From the NCBI RefSeq assembly GCF_026151655.1, contig NZ_JAMQPN010000008.1:62001-126000 (forward strand): a stretch of DNA of 64,000 nucleotides, read 5' to 3'. The notes under the pieces were generated by a model. That model was not told the origin of the DNA and searched no databases. It saw only the letters and a program-made list of their open reading frames with translations. Within the stretch, counting starts at the first letter, position 1; every line of letters starts with the position of its first letter. Both the position numbers and the translations under genes were made by a program. Below are positions 19,038 to 28,039 of the stretch, in pieces. The stretch is from Leptospira soteropolitanensis. Its GTDB lineage: Bacteria; Spirochaetota; Leptospiria; Leptospirales; Leptospiraceae.

Positions 19038-19623
19038 AACCAGTTTCAATGATAAAGTGACTACCATACTCTCTTACTTTATGCGGGAGATCTGTCCAAA
19101 TTTTAGCAGTGGGTTGGTGTTCCGGTATTTGGCATAAAATTAAAAACGGTTTTTGTAAGGATAAACAAAAGGCGTATAAACCTTCTAACATCTCTTTCAT
19201 TCTAGCGGGTGTTTCCGACCAATATGTATAAGGTGGATCCAGATAAAAGATATAAGCTAATTCTTCTCCCAAATCCCACTTTAGCGCATGTTTGGTTGCA
19301 TCTTTTCTAAATAATTGGACTTCGGCAAGTCCTCGAAAAAGAGAATGAAGTTGTCTAAATCGAGTTTGGTCTAATTCATAAGTGAGTAGTCTTTTCACGG
19401 AAAGGCTATAAGCTTCCGCAGAAATTTGTCCACTACCCGCAAAATAATCACAGAATAAAACTGAATCAAAACCTAGGCCCCAAGAAAGCAGGCGAGAATC
19501 CATGAGAGAAAATATAGCTTTTTTTACGAGGCTATTGGTGAAATTCAAATGTCCCGATACATCGGGAGGCGTTGGAATTTCTTTCCCCTTCCACTTACCT
19601 TGTGATACTCGTAACCCTTTCAT
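19009..19623 (-). CDS. rsmD: 16S rRNA (guanine966-N2)-methyltransferase RsmD-like
   Basis: 204 residues. The N-terminus RVSQGKWKGKEIPTPP is typical of RsmD, the SAM-binding loop is DYFAGSGQISAEA, and the catalytic motif is YLDPPYTYW (DPPY). It methylates G966 of 16S rRNA in the small ribosomal subunit. Length is close to the family norm. The start codon lies directly after the stop of the upstream small protein gene, and the 3' end overlaps pbpC by 29 nt. The family is certain; the exact target base is inferred. Confidence 0.9.
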   Translation of the reverse strand: MKGLRVSQGKWKGKEIPTPPDVSGHLNFTNSLVKKAIFSLMDSRLLSWGLGFDSVLFCDYFAGSGQISAEAYSLSVKRLLTYELDQTRFRQLHSLFRGLAEVQLFRKDATKHALKWDLGEELAYIFYLDPPYTYWSETPARMKEMLEGLYAFCLSLQKPFLILCQIPEHQPTAKIWTDLPHKVREYGSHFIIETGYEDAETSDR

Positions 19624-20151
19624 TTATTTCCCCGAAGATTTAAGTTCTTCCAATTGCGATAACACATGTTTGGAGGGAGAGTTCGACTCAATTTCTGCAA
19701 AGACCTTTCTAGCTTCTGATTCATTTTTTAAATCCAAAAGACCAAGTCCGTATAAAAGGAGGGCATCATTGTATTTGGGACTTTGTTTCCCCGATTTTTG
19801 GAAATCCTTTCCCCACTCAATGAGTAAATCTGACTCTCCAAATACAAGAGCACGTTCCATAAATAAATAAATGGCGTTCCAATAGTGAACCGACAATCGA
19901 AAATTAGGTGGAGGATCACGAACCACCTTTGCCTTGAGCTGGGCCCAATTCTCTTCTGTGGAAACGTAGAGAAAAAAAATCCGGGGATCCTTCTCTGCAT
20001 CCGATCCATTTAAATATTGTAAGGACTGTTTGGAGACAGTGGCGTAATTTCCTTTTTTAAATTCTATATAGAGGGTTGAAAAACCAGAGGCTTCGCCCCA
20101 AAGGAACGAAGGTAGAATCAAAAAACCAAAAATATACTGAAAATAAGACAA
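19624..20151 (-). CDS. Exported protein with TPR-like helices
   Basis: 175 residues. A signal peptide (hydrophobic FGFLILPSFLWGEA) is followed by paired amphipathic helices with a TPR-like rhythm (for example ALLLYGLGLLDLKNESEARKVFAEIES near the C-terminus). It probably acts as a periplasmic or membrane-side scaffold. It abuts rsmD downstream and starts 1 nt after the zinc-ribbon gene, in one transcript with both. No specific family recognised. Confidence 0.7.
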   Translation of the reverse strand: MSYFQYIFGFLILPSFLWGEASGFSTLYIEFKKGNYATVSKQSLQYLNGSDAEKDPRIFFLYVSTEENWAQLKAKVVRDPPPNFRLSVHYWNAIYLFMERALVFGESDLLIEWGKDFQKSGKQSPKYNDALLLYGLGLLDLKNESEARKVFAEIESNSPSKHVLSQLEELKSSGK

Positions 20152-20152
20152 A

Positions 20153-20341
20153 TTACAGTTCGGTGATATTCGAAGATCCGCACATAGGACAGATCAATTC
20201 CCAAGAATCGAGGTATTCGTCCTCCCCCTCGGCTTCCCAACGGTGGTCACAATCCTCACAAGCATACGTTACGACGTCTTCGTTGAGGCTATCTGCATCG
20301 AATTCGTCATCATCTAAAAAGTCATCTTCCATACCCTTCAC
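20153..20341 (-). CDS. Small acidic zinc-ribbon protein
   Basis: 62 residues. The first third is strongly acidic (DDFLDDDEFDADSLNED). A zinc ribbon follows with the pairs CEDC (about 29-32) and CPMC (about 51-54), giving a CxxC-x18-CxxC spacing. Such small ribbons often serve as RNA polymerase- or ribosome-associated factors, but nothing here fixes a role. It is the first gene of the rsmD-pbpC transcript and is divergent from the gene at 20403. Confidence 0.75.
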   Translation of the reverse strand: MKGMEDDFLDDDEFDADSLNEDVVTYACEDCDHRWEAEGEDEYLDSWELICPMCGSSNITEL

Positions 20342-20402
20342 ACTAAATCACAAAGAAAAAGCCGTGTCAAGTGGGGAGGGCAAAAAAAAATGGGAACAAA
20401 CG

Positions 20403-21419
20403 ATGGCGATTTACTCCCGGTACGAACCGCACAGAAAGAAGAAATCAAAGGCACCGCTATTTCTATTGGTTTTAGCGCTTGGTTTATCCGTGTTAGGGTT
20501 TACCTATAGAAAAGAAATTTATTTTCTTTTTGCAAAAGACCAAAGTGTCAGAGCGGAAAAAACCAAAGAAAAAACAATTGAGCTTTGGAAATCAGGAAAT
20601 CTAAAAGAAAAAGATATAGAAGATTTCCAATCCATTGCGACAACCTATTCAGAGAAAGATCCAACAGATCCTGTTGCCTTTCATTTGATTGCACGGAGTT
20701 TGTTTTGGAACTTATATCGAATTGGAATTTATTTTGACCATGATAGTTTGATTTTGCATTTAGGATCGGAGTTCAAAGACTTTATTGGATCTTCTGTTTT
20801 GGCTGATTCCACTTTGGATTCGATATTTTGGAATGCAAGGACTGCCGAGTCTTTTTGTTCCTCCCCATTTTCCGATTGGGAAAATAACAAAGTTTTGTTG
20901 TTCCTAGGGGAAACTCACCGCCAAGTCAAACGACCACAAGTTTTGATTAACGAATATGGAAATTTGGATCGTTCTAAACTTTCCCCCGAATTCCAAACCG
21001 TTTATATTTGGTTACTCACCTTCAACACGATGTTAGCTGGTGATGCAGGTGGTCTCGATAAACTCATCACCATCACAAAAGATCCAACTTACAAAGCCGG
21101 TATCCAATTTACCCCAAGAGAAGAAAATTTTTTACGAGGACTTGGTAAGTTCTATAAAAAAGATTATGTGGGAGCATTGTCTCTACTCAGGCAAGCTAAG
21201 TCAAATAACCCAGACCGCATTACAGAAACTTCCATCATTACGGAAGCTACCATCTTTCACTTACAAAATCTTTCGCAAAAAGGAATCGATCTCTTAGAAG
21301 AATTTTATCTTTCTTCTGGAAAAAGGAATCCTGAGATTCCTCTCCTTATCGCCAAGATGGTTTCCGAAAAACCAGGAACCAAAACCAAACTAGATTTAAC
21401 ACCGGAAAAAAAAGAATGA
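20403..21419 (+). CDS. Membrane-anchored TPR-like protein
   Basis: ATG 20403 gives 338 residues: a basic start (RYEPHRKKKSKA), one membrane helix (LFLLVLALGLSVLGF, about 17-32) and a long helical domain with TPR-like repeats (GKFYKKDYVGALSLLRQAKSNNPD near 260). The open frame extends upstream across the divergent zinc-ribbon gene, but that part looks non-coding. The next gene overlaps its stop by 4 nt. Probably an inner-membrane protein with its helices in the periplasm. Function unknown. Confidence 0.7.
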   Translation: MAIYSRYEPHRKKKSKAPLFLLVLALGLSVLGFTYRKEIYFLFAKDQSVRAEKTKEKTIELWKSGNLKEKDIEDFQSIATTYSEKDPTDPVAFHLIARSLFWNLYRIGIYFDHDSLILHLGSEFKDFIGSSVLADSTLDSIFWNARTAESFCSSPFSDWENNKVLLFLGETHRQVKRPQVLINEYGNLDRSKLSPEFQTVYIWLLTFNTMLAGDAGGLDKLITITKDPTYKAGIQFTPREENFLRGLGKFYKKDYVGALSLLRQAKSNNPDRITETSIITEATIFHLQNLSQKGIDLLEEFYLSSGKRNPEIPLLIAKMVSEKPGTKTKLDLTPEKKE

Positions 21420-21835
21420 AAGTTCTCTGCTTTTCATTTACCGATTCTTTTTCTAAATCTTTCAAAAAACGTCTAATGCCCGTTATTTTGTTAACGGCTT
21501 TTACTTCTATTTCTTTTTCAAACTGTGGTTTGTTTTATAAAGGAGTTCCTAAAGCCGGTGAATTTTGTTATGTTTTAGTCAAACCTCCGGAATGTTTATA
21601 TGTTGATTTTGAATCCAAAAAACTAATTTGGAATGATGTAGAGTATAAATTAGAAGAAAAACTCCGAATGGATTATTTTTTTAAATCCAACGGCGAATTG
21701 TTCGAACTTACCGTTTCTACTGTCAATCGAGTAGAGTTAAAAAATCTAACAACTGCAAACTTTAACAAATTTTATATGAGAAAAAAAGATAAGTTTGCAG
21801 AAATCCCAGTATCTGGTAGTACAAAACATGAGTAA
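21416..21835 (+). CDS. Putative small lipoprotein
   Basis: 139 residues. The N-terminus is long and basic, then a hydrophobic core ends in SISFSNC, a lipobox with Asn before the Cys, common in Leptospira. An internal ATG (MPVILLTAF) would give a more usual signal length. The mature part has two further Cys (EFCYVLV and PPECLYV) that may pair, and mixed alpha/beta content. It overlaps its upstream neighbour by 4 nt and sufE by 8 nt. No family recognised. Confidence 0.6.
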   Translation: MKVLCFSFTDSFSKSFKKRLMPVILLTAFTSISFSNCGLFYKGVPKAGEFCYVLVKPPECLYVDFESKKLIWNDVEYKLEEKLRMDYFFKSNGELFELTVSTVNRVELKNLTTANFNKFYMRKKDKFAEIPVSGSTKHE

Positions 21836-22241
21836 GACGATTGAGGAAATTCAAAAAGAAATTATAGCAGAGTTTGCTGACCTCACAGACTGGGAAGAAA
21901 AGTTCCAATATCTCATTGAGCTAGGTGAAGAACTTCCCCCTTATCCTGATGAAAAACGAACAGAAGAATATATAGTCCCAGGTTGCCAATCCCGAGTTTG
22001 GGTTGCACCAAAATTAGAATCAGGACGATTAGAATTTGATGCTGATAGTGATACAGCTCTCACAAAAGGTCTTATCGCCATTTTGATAAGGGTGTTTTCA
22101 GGACAATCTCCGAAAGATATAGCGGATGCCTCACTGGGTTTTATAGAAGAAGTAGGTCTTGCTAAGTTTCTTTCCATCTCAAGAAGAAACGGACTCTTCT
22201 CTATGGTACAAAAACTAAAGGGATACGCAGAAAAAGCATAA
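21828..22241 (+). CDS. sufE: Cysteine desulfuration protein SufE
   Basis: Accepts sulfur from the cysteine desulfurase SufS and passes it to the SufBCD scaffold for Fe-S cluster assembly. From ATG 21828 it has 137 residues, the normal SufE size. The sulfur-accepting Cys is Cys53 in VPGCQSRVW, the conserved site. The C-terminal RRNGLFSMVQKL helix is typical. An 11-residue longer frame upstream is less likely. No suf genes are adjacent, and the overlap with the lipoprotein gene suggests simple co-transcription. Confidence 0.92.
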   Translation: MSKTIEEIQKEIIAEFADLTDWEEKFQYLIELGEELPPYPDEKRTEEYIVPGCQSRVWVAPKLESGRLEFDADSDTALTKGLIAILIRVFSGQSPKDIADASLGFIEEVGLAKFLSISRRNGLFSMVQKLKGYAEKA

Positions 22242-22278
22242 GCATTTTCTTTTTTCCTTTGCAATCTTTTAAGACTCG

Positions 22279-22317
22279 CATAGAATTCTGAAACGAATCT
22301 GAATCAGGAATTCTATG
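22279..22317 (+). promoter_or_regulatory. Hairpin covering the Shine-Dalgarno and start codon of the next gene
   Basis: CATAGAATTC (22279-22288) pairs perfectly with GAATTCTATG (22308-22317). After a single bulged G, TGA (22289-22291) pairs with TCA (22304-22306), around a 12-nt loop. The right arm contains the AGGAA Shine-Dalgarno sequence and the ATG of the serine hydrolase. In mRNA this would hide the ribosome site. I infer translational control, for example by temperature. No T-run follows, so it is not a terminator. Confidence 0.6.
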
Positions 22318-23496
22318 AAACGAAGTTTGATCTTTCTAATCTTATTAACCTTTGTACACTGTGGCAAAGACCTATCCCCTTTTGGTGGCGAACCAGAAAT
22401 AACTACACTAAAACCCCGATTAAAACCAGAATGGCCAAACCCCCATTGGAAAGTTGTATCTCCAGAATCCGTTGGAGTTTCTTCCGACAAACTAGGATTA
22501 GTGGAAGAATACGCTTTCGCAAGAACCGGCGATGAAACTGATCGAAAAGGAAGACGAACCGATGCACTAGTTATTTTAAGAAACGGAAAACTCATTTATG
22601 AAAAATATGCGAGAAACTTCTCTGAAGACAAAGTCCATTTAACTTGGTCAGTATCGAAAAGTATCTTACAAACCATGTATGGAATCGCTGTCAAACAAGG
22701 TCTTATCAAATTAGACGATCCTGGTTATTATCACTACGAACCACTTAGTCGTGATGAAGCTCATAAAAAAATTACCATTAGACACCTTCTCAATATGTCA
22801 TCAGGACTTGCGGCAGAGGAAGGATACGAAAGTGGCCCCTTAAAATCTTCTGTGATTGCGATGTTGTATACCAGAGGACGTAAAGACATGGGTGCTTTCT
22901 GTGCCAATCTTCCTCTTCGTGCAGAGCCAGGAACTCAAGTATACTATTCTAGTTGCGATACCAATATCCTTTCCGCTATTCTTAAAAAAGTTTATGGAGT
23001 TGAAGAATACGATAAACTTCCCTTTGAAAAAATCTTCAAACCTCTTGGGATCACAAATGTAACCTTCGAAAGAGATGGTTCTGGAACTTACGTTGGTTCT
23101 TCCTATCTTTATATGAGCGCCAAAGACTTAGCAAAAATTGGATACTTATATTTGAATGATGGAGTTTGGAACGGTGAACGTTTGTTACCTGAAGGATGGG
23201 TTCAGTTCACAAGAACTCCTGCGCCTGGATATAAAACTACACCTTATTCCGAAGATTTAGACCAAGATAATTATACAGCGCACTGGTATGCCAATACAGG
23301 TGTTCCTGAAAGAGGAATTCACGAACCTTGGCCCGATGCACCCAAAGATACCTTTGCGGGTATTGGTCATTGGGGACAAATGTTGTATGTAATTCCAAGC
23401 CTTGATTTAATCATTGTTCGGTTTGGAGATGATCGCGAAAAAGCTTTCATCAAAAATGATTTTTTAAAATTAGTGAAAGAGTCTGTAATTAGGTAA
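22315..23496 (+). CDS. Serine hydrolase of the beta-lactamase/NylB family, lipid-anchored
   Basis: 393 residues. The signal ends in LLTFVHC, a lipobox with His before Cys. The active-site Ser-x-x-Lys is in WSVSKS (Ser112, Lys115), a YSS motif lies near residue 205 as the Tyr element, and GHWGQ near 360 replaces the KTG block. This arrangement fits penicillin-binding-like esterases and 6-aminohexanoate-dimer hydrolases rather than true beta-lactamases. Substrate unknown. The start codon is buried in a predicted hairpin. The small gene 4 nt downstream seems to be its partner domain. Confidence 0.88.
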   Translation: MKRSLIFLILLTFVHCGKDLSPFGGEPEITTLKPRLKPEWPNPHWKVVSPESVGVSSDKLGLVEEYAFARTGDETDRKGRRTDALVILRNGKLIYEKYARNFSEDKVHLTWSVSKSILQTMYGIAVKQGLIKLDDPGYYHYEPLSRDEAHKKITIRHLLNMSSGLAAEEGYESGPLKSSVIAMLYTRGRKDMGAFCANLPLRAEPGTQVYYSSCDTNILSAILKKVYGVEEYDKLPFEKIFKPLGITNVTFERDGSGTYVGSSYLYMSAKDLAKIGYLYLNDGVWNGERLLPEGWVQFTRTPAPGYKTTPYSEDLDQDNYTAHWYANTGVPERGIHEPWPDAPKDTFAGIGHWGQMLYVIPSLDLIIVRFGDDREKAFIKNDFLKLVKESVIR

Positions 23497-23500
23497 CCCT

Positions 23501-23812
23501 ATGAAAAGAAAAATTTCTGTAATACTTTCTTTGTTATTTCTATTTATCTTGTTTTGGGCACAATGGAATTGGAAACATCTATCCAGTTTTCCATCCATCA
23601 TATCTAGTTTTTATTCGAAAGAATATTGTAGCTGTTACTTTGTGATGCAACTTTCCGAAGAACAATGCCATAACTTTGCTCGGCAATGGGTTCCCATTAG
23701 TGAATTCAAACTCGACAAAGAAAATATGTCAGTAACTGTTAAGGGACTTGGACGAACCAATACAGCCAAATATCTTTCGAAAGAATATGGTTGTACTCTT
23801 GTGACTGATTAA
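23501..23812 (+). CDS. Small membrane-anchored protein, likely partner of the serine hydrolase
   Basis: 103 residues with one N-terminal membrane helix. The rest has YCSCYFVMQLSEEQC near the middle and ends in KYLSKEYGCTLV. These two blocks resemble a short domain I know from the N-termini of some proteobacterial serine hydrolases, where a Cys-Ser-x-x-Phe-Val element and a final Gly-Cys-x-Leu-Val precede the catalytic domain. Here it is a separate gene right after the hydrolase. That link is inference from motif memory; otherwise the protein is uncharacterised. Confidence 0.65.
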   Translation: MKRKISVILSLLFLFILFWAQWNWKHLSSFPSIISSFYSKEYCSCYFVMQLSEEQCHNFARQWVPISEFKLDKENMSVTVKGLGRTNTAKYLSKEYGCTLVTD

Positions 23813-23820
23813 ACTCAATA

Positions 23821-24738
23821 CTAACGGTAGTATCTAATTCCAGGAAAAATGAAGTTAATTCCAAAGATAAGTCCTTTGGCTTTGACTTCTTCTGGGACGG
23901 GGCCAAAATTTTGGCCTCGGATAGAATCCATACAGGCTTGATCCACAACAACCTGGCCTTGTGAAGTCACAAGTCTTACATCCAACACTTGGCCTTGTTC
24001 GCTTAACATAAATAAAACTTTAGTTTCGCCTTCTTTAATTCCTTCTCTTGCTACAACACCTGCCATATCTCGGTATGCATAGTTTCCACCACCAGGAGGG
24101 GCAAAAGATTCTTCAATTCGTTTCAACATGTTTTTGAAATAATAATAACCTGCTAATTGTTTGGTGGGAATTGTCAGAGCTTTAGCCCCATCCCATCGAA
24201 ATAAAAAGTCTTGTTGGAACCGATAGTTAAAAGGAATTTTTGTCATTTGCCCAGAACTTGCAGATTGGTTCGGACTTTCTTCGGAATTAGAATTGGTTTT
24301 TGGATCGGCTTTAAAAATTCCTACTTCAAAAAGTTCTTCTTCCTTAGATTGTTCTGATTTGGGTTGGGCTTTGCTTGGAGTGGAAGCAGAACTTCCCATA
24401 ATGAATTCACGAAATTGTGTGAGAGTATGAAATCCTTGTTTTTCCGTGAGGCCACCGCCACCCGACGAATCTTTGTTAGAGAGAGCTTTGTACTCGTCTT
24501 TTTTATCTGGATTGATGAACTGCTGTTCCACAAGAACTTCGTAAATTTTTTCTTGTTCTTTTGGCCCTAACATTTCGGAAGCTTGTTCCTCTGCTAACAT
24601 CTTCCAAAGCATATTCCTTGTGATGAGGTGTGCGAGTACAAGTGAGGTTATGAGTATAACAAAGGTGAAAGCAAAGAAAAGTCTGCGTTCCCCTTCTTCT
24701 TTTTCAGGTAACCGGAAATCAAAAGAGAGTTGGGCCAT
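23821..24738 (-). CDS. TonB-like energy-transducing protein
   Basis: From ATG 24738 it has 305 residues: a cytoplasmic start, one membrane helix ([18 protein letters not shown]), a low-complexity Ser/Gln/Lys linker, and a C-terminal TonB-like domain ([30 protein letters not shown]...). The Pro-rich arm of classical TonB is absent. It could power one of the TonB-dependent receptors, though no ExbB/ExbD genes are near. The start overlaps the end of ruvB by 20 nt; the open frame continues further upstream inside ruvB without sensible coding. Confidence 0.75.
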   Translation of the reverse strand: MAQLSFDFRLPEKEEGERRLFFAFTFVILITSLVLAHLITRNMLWKMLAEEQASEMLGPKEQEKIYEVLVEQQFINPDKKDEYKALSNKDSSGGGGLTEKQGFHTLTQFREFIMGSSASTPSKAQPKSEQSKEEELFEVGIFKADPKTNSNSEESPNQSASSGQMTKIPFNYRFQQDFLFRWDGAKALTIPTKQLAGYYYFKNMLKRIEESFAPPGGGNYAYRDMAGVVAREGIKEGETKVLFMLSEQGQVLDVRLVTSQGQVVVDQACMDSIRGQNFGPVPEEVKAKGLIFGINFIFPGIRYYR

Positions 24739-25744
24739 TTTCGCGATTTTCCCCGATATTTCCAGTATACACAATTCCCAAATGTTCGTAAGCTTTTTTC
24801 GTTGCCACCCTACCTTGGGGTGTCCGGTCAATGAGACCCACTCGAACGAGAAACGGTTCGTAAGTATCTTCCAAAGTACGCTCTTCTTCTCCGAGCACTA
24901 CAGCGATGGGTTTAATTCCCACAGGCCCACCACCGTAACGGTTGATGAGGATGTCTAAAATTTGACGGTCCACGACATCGAGTCCTAAATGATCCACACC
25001 CATCCTATCAAAAGCAAACCGGCATGTTGCTAAACTAACAGAGGTTTCATTTCTCACTTCTGCAAAATCCCGTACTCGTTTGAGGAGATGGTTGGCAATC
25101 CTTGGAGTTTTGCGGCTCCGTTTTCCAATCTCCAAGGCAACCCCTTCCCCAAGAGAAACACCGAGAAGTTTTGCGGAACGATCCACGATGATTTGCATTT
25201 CCCCATCAGTGTAAAAATCAAGTTTCAGATGGATTCCAAACCTTGTCTTCAAAGGTTCACTGACAAGACCAGAACGAGTCGTGGCACCGACGAGCGTAAA
25301 GGGCTGGAGTTGGATCTGGAGGGCATTGGCAGTCACTCCTTCCCCCACCACAAGATCCACAAAGAAGTTCTCCATCGCTGGATACAGTAACTCTTCTTGT
25401 TTTTTGATAAAGCCGTGGATTTCGTCGATAAAAAGGACTTCGTTGGTTTTGAGTAAGGTTAAGAACCGAACTAGATCTGCACCCTTGGAGATGGCAGGAG
25501 CCGAAGTGGGTGTGAATGCCACGGCAAGTTCATTGGCTATGATATTGGCAAGTGTGGTTTTACCAAGGCCAGGAGGGCCGGAAATTAAAACGTGGTCCAG
25601 GGGACTCTTTCGTTTCCGAGCCGCCTCCACATAAACCGAGAGATTGGCTAAAACCTCTTTTTGTCCTATAAATTCGGATAATTTGGTAGGGCGAAGGCTA
25701 GGTTCATCTTCGCCCGGTTGTATCCAATCTTCTCTTAAACTCAC
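24719..25744 (-). CDS. ruvB: Holliday junction branch migration helicase RuvB
   Basis: 341 residues. Motor subunit of the RuvAB complex, which moves Holliday junctions during recombination repair. Walker A is [12 protein letters not shown], Walker B is FIDEIHGF, sensor 1 lies in [13 protein letters not shown], and the C-terminal winged helix carries [16 protein letters not shown]. All features match family norms. ruvA and ruvC are not in the window. It starts 1 nt after the HtrA stop and overlaps the TonB-like gene by 20 nt. Confidence 0.97.
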   Translation of the reverse strand: MSLREDWIQPGEDEPSLRPTKLSEFIGQKEVLANLSVYVEAARKRKSPLDHVLISGPPGLGKTTLANIIANELAVAFTPTSAPAISKGADLVRFLTLLKTNEVLFIDEIHGFIKKQEELLYPAMENFFVDLVVGEGVTANALQIQLQPFTLVGATTRSGLVSEPLKTRFGIHLKLDFYTDGEMQIIVDRSAKLLGVSLGEGVALEIGKRSRKTPRIANHLLKRVRDFAEVRNETSVSLATCRFAFDRMGVDHLGLDVVDRQILDILINRYGGGPVGIKPIAVVLGEEERTLEDTYEPFLVRVGLIDRTPQGRVATKKAYEHLGIVYTGNIGENRENGPTLF

Positions 25745-25745
25745 C

Positions 25746-26921
25746 TCAATTGGGTTTCTGCTCTGGAGTGATGGAAGTCAAGATTTCATTTTTATTTCGA
25801 ATGATTTTTATCTCAATTCGCTTCCCAATCTTTGAAGATCTGACAAAACCAATGAGTTCTTCTGGTGTTTGGATTTCTTTTCCACCCATCTCCACAATCA
25901 CATCAAAAAGTTTTAATCCGGCTTTGTCTGCTGGAGACCCTTTGATGATCTGGCGAACAATGGCGCCTTTTGTGTCTTTGAGTTTGAGTTGGTCCACATC
26001 TTCTTCATTGACGGCATCGAGACCAACGCCAATCCAAGGGCGAGTGACTTTCCCATTGGTTTTAATTTCTTCAGCAACCCTACGCGCTTCGTTGATCGGA
26101 ATGGTAAATCCGATCCCCACGGACCCACCCGATTGAGAAGCAATCATACGATTGATTCCAATCACTTCGCCTCGGATGTTGAGAAGTGGACCTCCACTAT
26201 TTCCTTGGTTGATGGCAGCATCTGTTTGGATATAAGACAAACCAGAGGAATCGATTCCTCCTCTTTGCACCGCGGAAACAACTCCCACAGTAAATGAATG
26301 TTCAAATCCAAGTGGAGCCCCAATGGCGATGGCCCAGTTTCCTACTTTGACTTTATTGGAATCTGCAAGGACAATGGGACGAAGAGATCCCTTGGGCGCA
26401 TCTATCTTAAGTAAGGCGATATCCATTGTTTCATCAGAGCCAATCAGTTTTGCTTCATAGGTTTTTTGATTTTTAAACTTCACTGTGAGTTTATCCATGT
26501 CTTTGATCACATGGTGGTTGGTCATAATATAACCTTCTTCGTTCAGAACAATCCCCGAACCAAGTCCCGTTTGTTTTTGTTTCATCACACGACCTGATCC
26601 ACCACCAGGGCGTCCAAAAAAATGATCAAAATAAGGATCACCCGAAAATGGATGTTGTTGGATATTGACGGTTCTCTCTGTGGCAATCGAAACCACACTC
26701 GGAGATACTTTATCAAAAACTTCTTGGAAGGCATCTTCCAATGCCACAGCTTGCGTTTGGGCTGGGGATAATTTTTCACCACCATCTGCTTTCAATTGCA
26801 GAGGATTTTCGGAGGAATTTCCGCAAGTCAGAATGGGAGACAAAAATGTTCCCAAAAGTAAAAAACTAAAAGCAACTGCTAAGTAACGTAAAGGATTCGT
26901 TTTTTTTAAAGTCATAGACAA
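25746..26921 (-). CDS. HtrA/DegP-type periplasmic serine protease with one PDZ domain
   Basis: 391 residues. A hydrophobic N-terminus ends in SPILTC, so the protein is either lipid-anchored or cleaved there. The trypsin-like domain has the triad His in MTNHHVIKD, Asp in MDIALLKID and Ser in QGNSGGPLL (about residue 240). A single PDZ domain follows, as in DegS. It degrades or senses misfolded envelope proteins. The start is TTG 26921 with GGAGAG 8 nt upstream; ATG 26915 in the same frame is the alternative. The mature N-terminus is Gln-rich. Confidence 0.92.
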   Translation of the reverse strand: MSMTLKKTNPLRYLAVAFSFLLLGTFLSPILTCGNSSENPLQLKADGGEKLSPAQTQAVALEDAFQEVFDKVSPSVVSIATERTVNIQQHPFSGDPYFDHFFGRPGGGSGRVMKQKQTGLGSGIVLNEEGYIMTNHHVIKDMDKLTVKFKNQKTYEAKLIGSDETMDIALLKIDAPKGSLRPIVLADSNKVKVGNWAIAIGAPLGFEHSFTVGVVSAVQRGGIDSSGLSYIQTDAAINQGNSGGPLLNIRGEVIGINRMIASQSGGSVGIGFTIPINEARRVAEEIKTNGKVTRPWIGVGLDAVNEEDVDQLKLKDTKGAIVRQIIKGSPADKAGLKLFDVIVEMGGKEIQTPEELIGFVRSSKIGKRIEIKIIRNKNEILTSITPEQKPN

Positions 26922-26956
26922 TTAACACTCTCTCCTACTATATGAGACCCCAAAAG

Positions 26957-26983
26957 TTCCAGGAAAGTTCTCATTTCTTGGAA
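26957..26983. promoter_or_regulatory. Inverted repeat between divergent htrA-like and pfpI-like genes
   Basis: TTCCAGGAAA and TTTCTTGGAA form 10-base arms (one G-T wobble) around a 7-base loop in the gap between the divergent genes. A short T-run follows on the plus strand, but no gene lies upstream in that direction. An operator for the protease gene is more likely than a terminator. No match to CIRCE. Confidence 0.3.
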
Positions 26984-27038
26984 TCGTTTTTTTACAAAAA
27001 AACTTGAACATTTTGTACCAAGGTGCACTAGTCTTTTT

Positions 27039-27596
27039 ATGGCAAAACGAGTATTTATCCCTCTCTGTCCAGGCTTCGAAGAAATGGAAGCCATCATTAT
27101 GATTGATGTTTTGAGAAGAGGAAATGTCGAAGTGGTTACTGCTGGAAAATCCAAAGAACCAATCCTTGCGGCAAGAAAGACTCTCCACTTGGCTGACCAA
27201 ACTTTTTCAGAAATCGTGCCAAACGAATTCGATGCCATCCTTCTTCCTGGTGGATTGGAAGGAACCAAACAACTCATGAAAGATCCGGAAATTAGTTCTA
27301 TTCTAAAATCGTTTCAGGTTACTAAGAAAATGATCGGTGCCATTTGTGCCGCTCCGAATGTCCTTCGCCACTTAGACATCATTACAGGAGAAGATTTATA
27401 CACGGCATTCCCCTCTGCAGACGATTTGGCAAAAGGAAAAGGCGGAATGTATACAGGGAAAAGGATCGAATCACATAACAATATTCATACGAGTATCGGC
27501 CCTGGTTCTGCATTTGAATTTTCTTTGTATATTCTTGAGAAACTAGAAGGAAAAGAGATAATGGAAAAAGTTAAGGCTGGTTTGCAACTCCCGTAA
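27039..27596 (+). CDS. DJ-1/PfpI family protein
   Basis: 185 residues, the standard length of DJ-1/YajL-type proteins. The nucleophile elbow is in IGAICAAPNVL (Cys at about 107), and the FIPLCPGFEEMEAI start is typical. Members act as deglycases, chaperones or glyoxalases against carbonyl and oxidative damage; which applies here is unknown. The divergent neighbour is a stress protease, so both may belong to a protein-damage response. Single gene, with a long AT-rich leader. Confidence 0.9.
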   Translation: MAKRVFIPLCPGFEEMEAIIMIDVLRRGNVEVVTAGKSKEPILAARKTLHLADQTFSEIVPNEFDAILLPGGLEGTKQLMKDPEISSILKSFQVTKKMIGAICAAPNVLRHLDIITGEDLYTAFPSADDLAKGKGGMYTGKRIESHNNIHTSIGPGSAFEFSLYILEKLEGKEIMEKVKAGLQLP

Positions 27597-27639
27597 GATG
27601 AAAATTAATTCCATAACTAGGAAAAAAATAAAATCTTAG

Positions 27640-28002
27640 TTAGTCGGTGGACTCTCGTTCCTCTACAAGAGAAAGAACCGCTTTCTCCTCCGAATCAAAT
27701 ACCTCTAAATGACTTTCCATTCCTGTAAGTTTAAATACTTTTGCCACTGATCCATGAACGCTGCATACCTTTAGATTTCCGTGGTATTTTTTTAGTTTGT
27801 ACATGGCAGTCACCAAAGTCCCAATTCCGGAACTATCCATAAAGGGAACCTTTTCCAAGTTCACAACAATTTCATATTGGTGTTTACGTATTTTTTCATC
27901 CAGAATGTCTTTCAATTCTTTTGCATTGTACAAATCAACCTCACCCTCAATGGATATGATCGCGACTTGATTGGATGACTTCTCGTGGATGACCATTTGC
28001 AA
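27640..28002 (-). CDS. STAS-domain anti-sigma factor antagonist
   Basis: 120 residues, a single STAS domain. The phosphorylatable Ser region is FMDSSGIGTLVTA near 57-69. Such proteins release a sigma factor from its anti-sigma kinase when dephosphorylated by a SpoIIE-type phosphatase. Neither a kinase nor a phosphatase is adjacent, but two SpoIIE phosphatases occur elsewhere in the window. It lies 37 nt downstream of the carboxyltransferase gene on the same strand. Confidence 0.9.
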   Translation of the reverse strand: MQMVIHEKSSNQVAIISIEGEVDLYNAKELKDILDEKIRKHQYEIVVNLEKVPFMDSSGIGTLVTAMYKLKKYHGNLKVCSVHGSVAKVFKLTGMESHLEVFDSEEKAVLSLVEERESTD

Positions 28003-28039
28003 TTAGTTTGCACCCCAAAAGGAAATGAAAAGACAAAAA

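Noticed and set aside
20076..20402. Upstream extension of the TPR-like membrane protein
   Set aside because: It lies across the divergent zinc-ribbon gene, and the membrane anchor starts naturally after ATG 20403.
27608..27650. Weak inverted repeat in the gap between the DJ-1-like gene and the STAS gene
   Set aside because: Only about seven imperfect pairs with a 13-base loop; not better than chance in AT-rich DNA.
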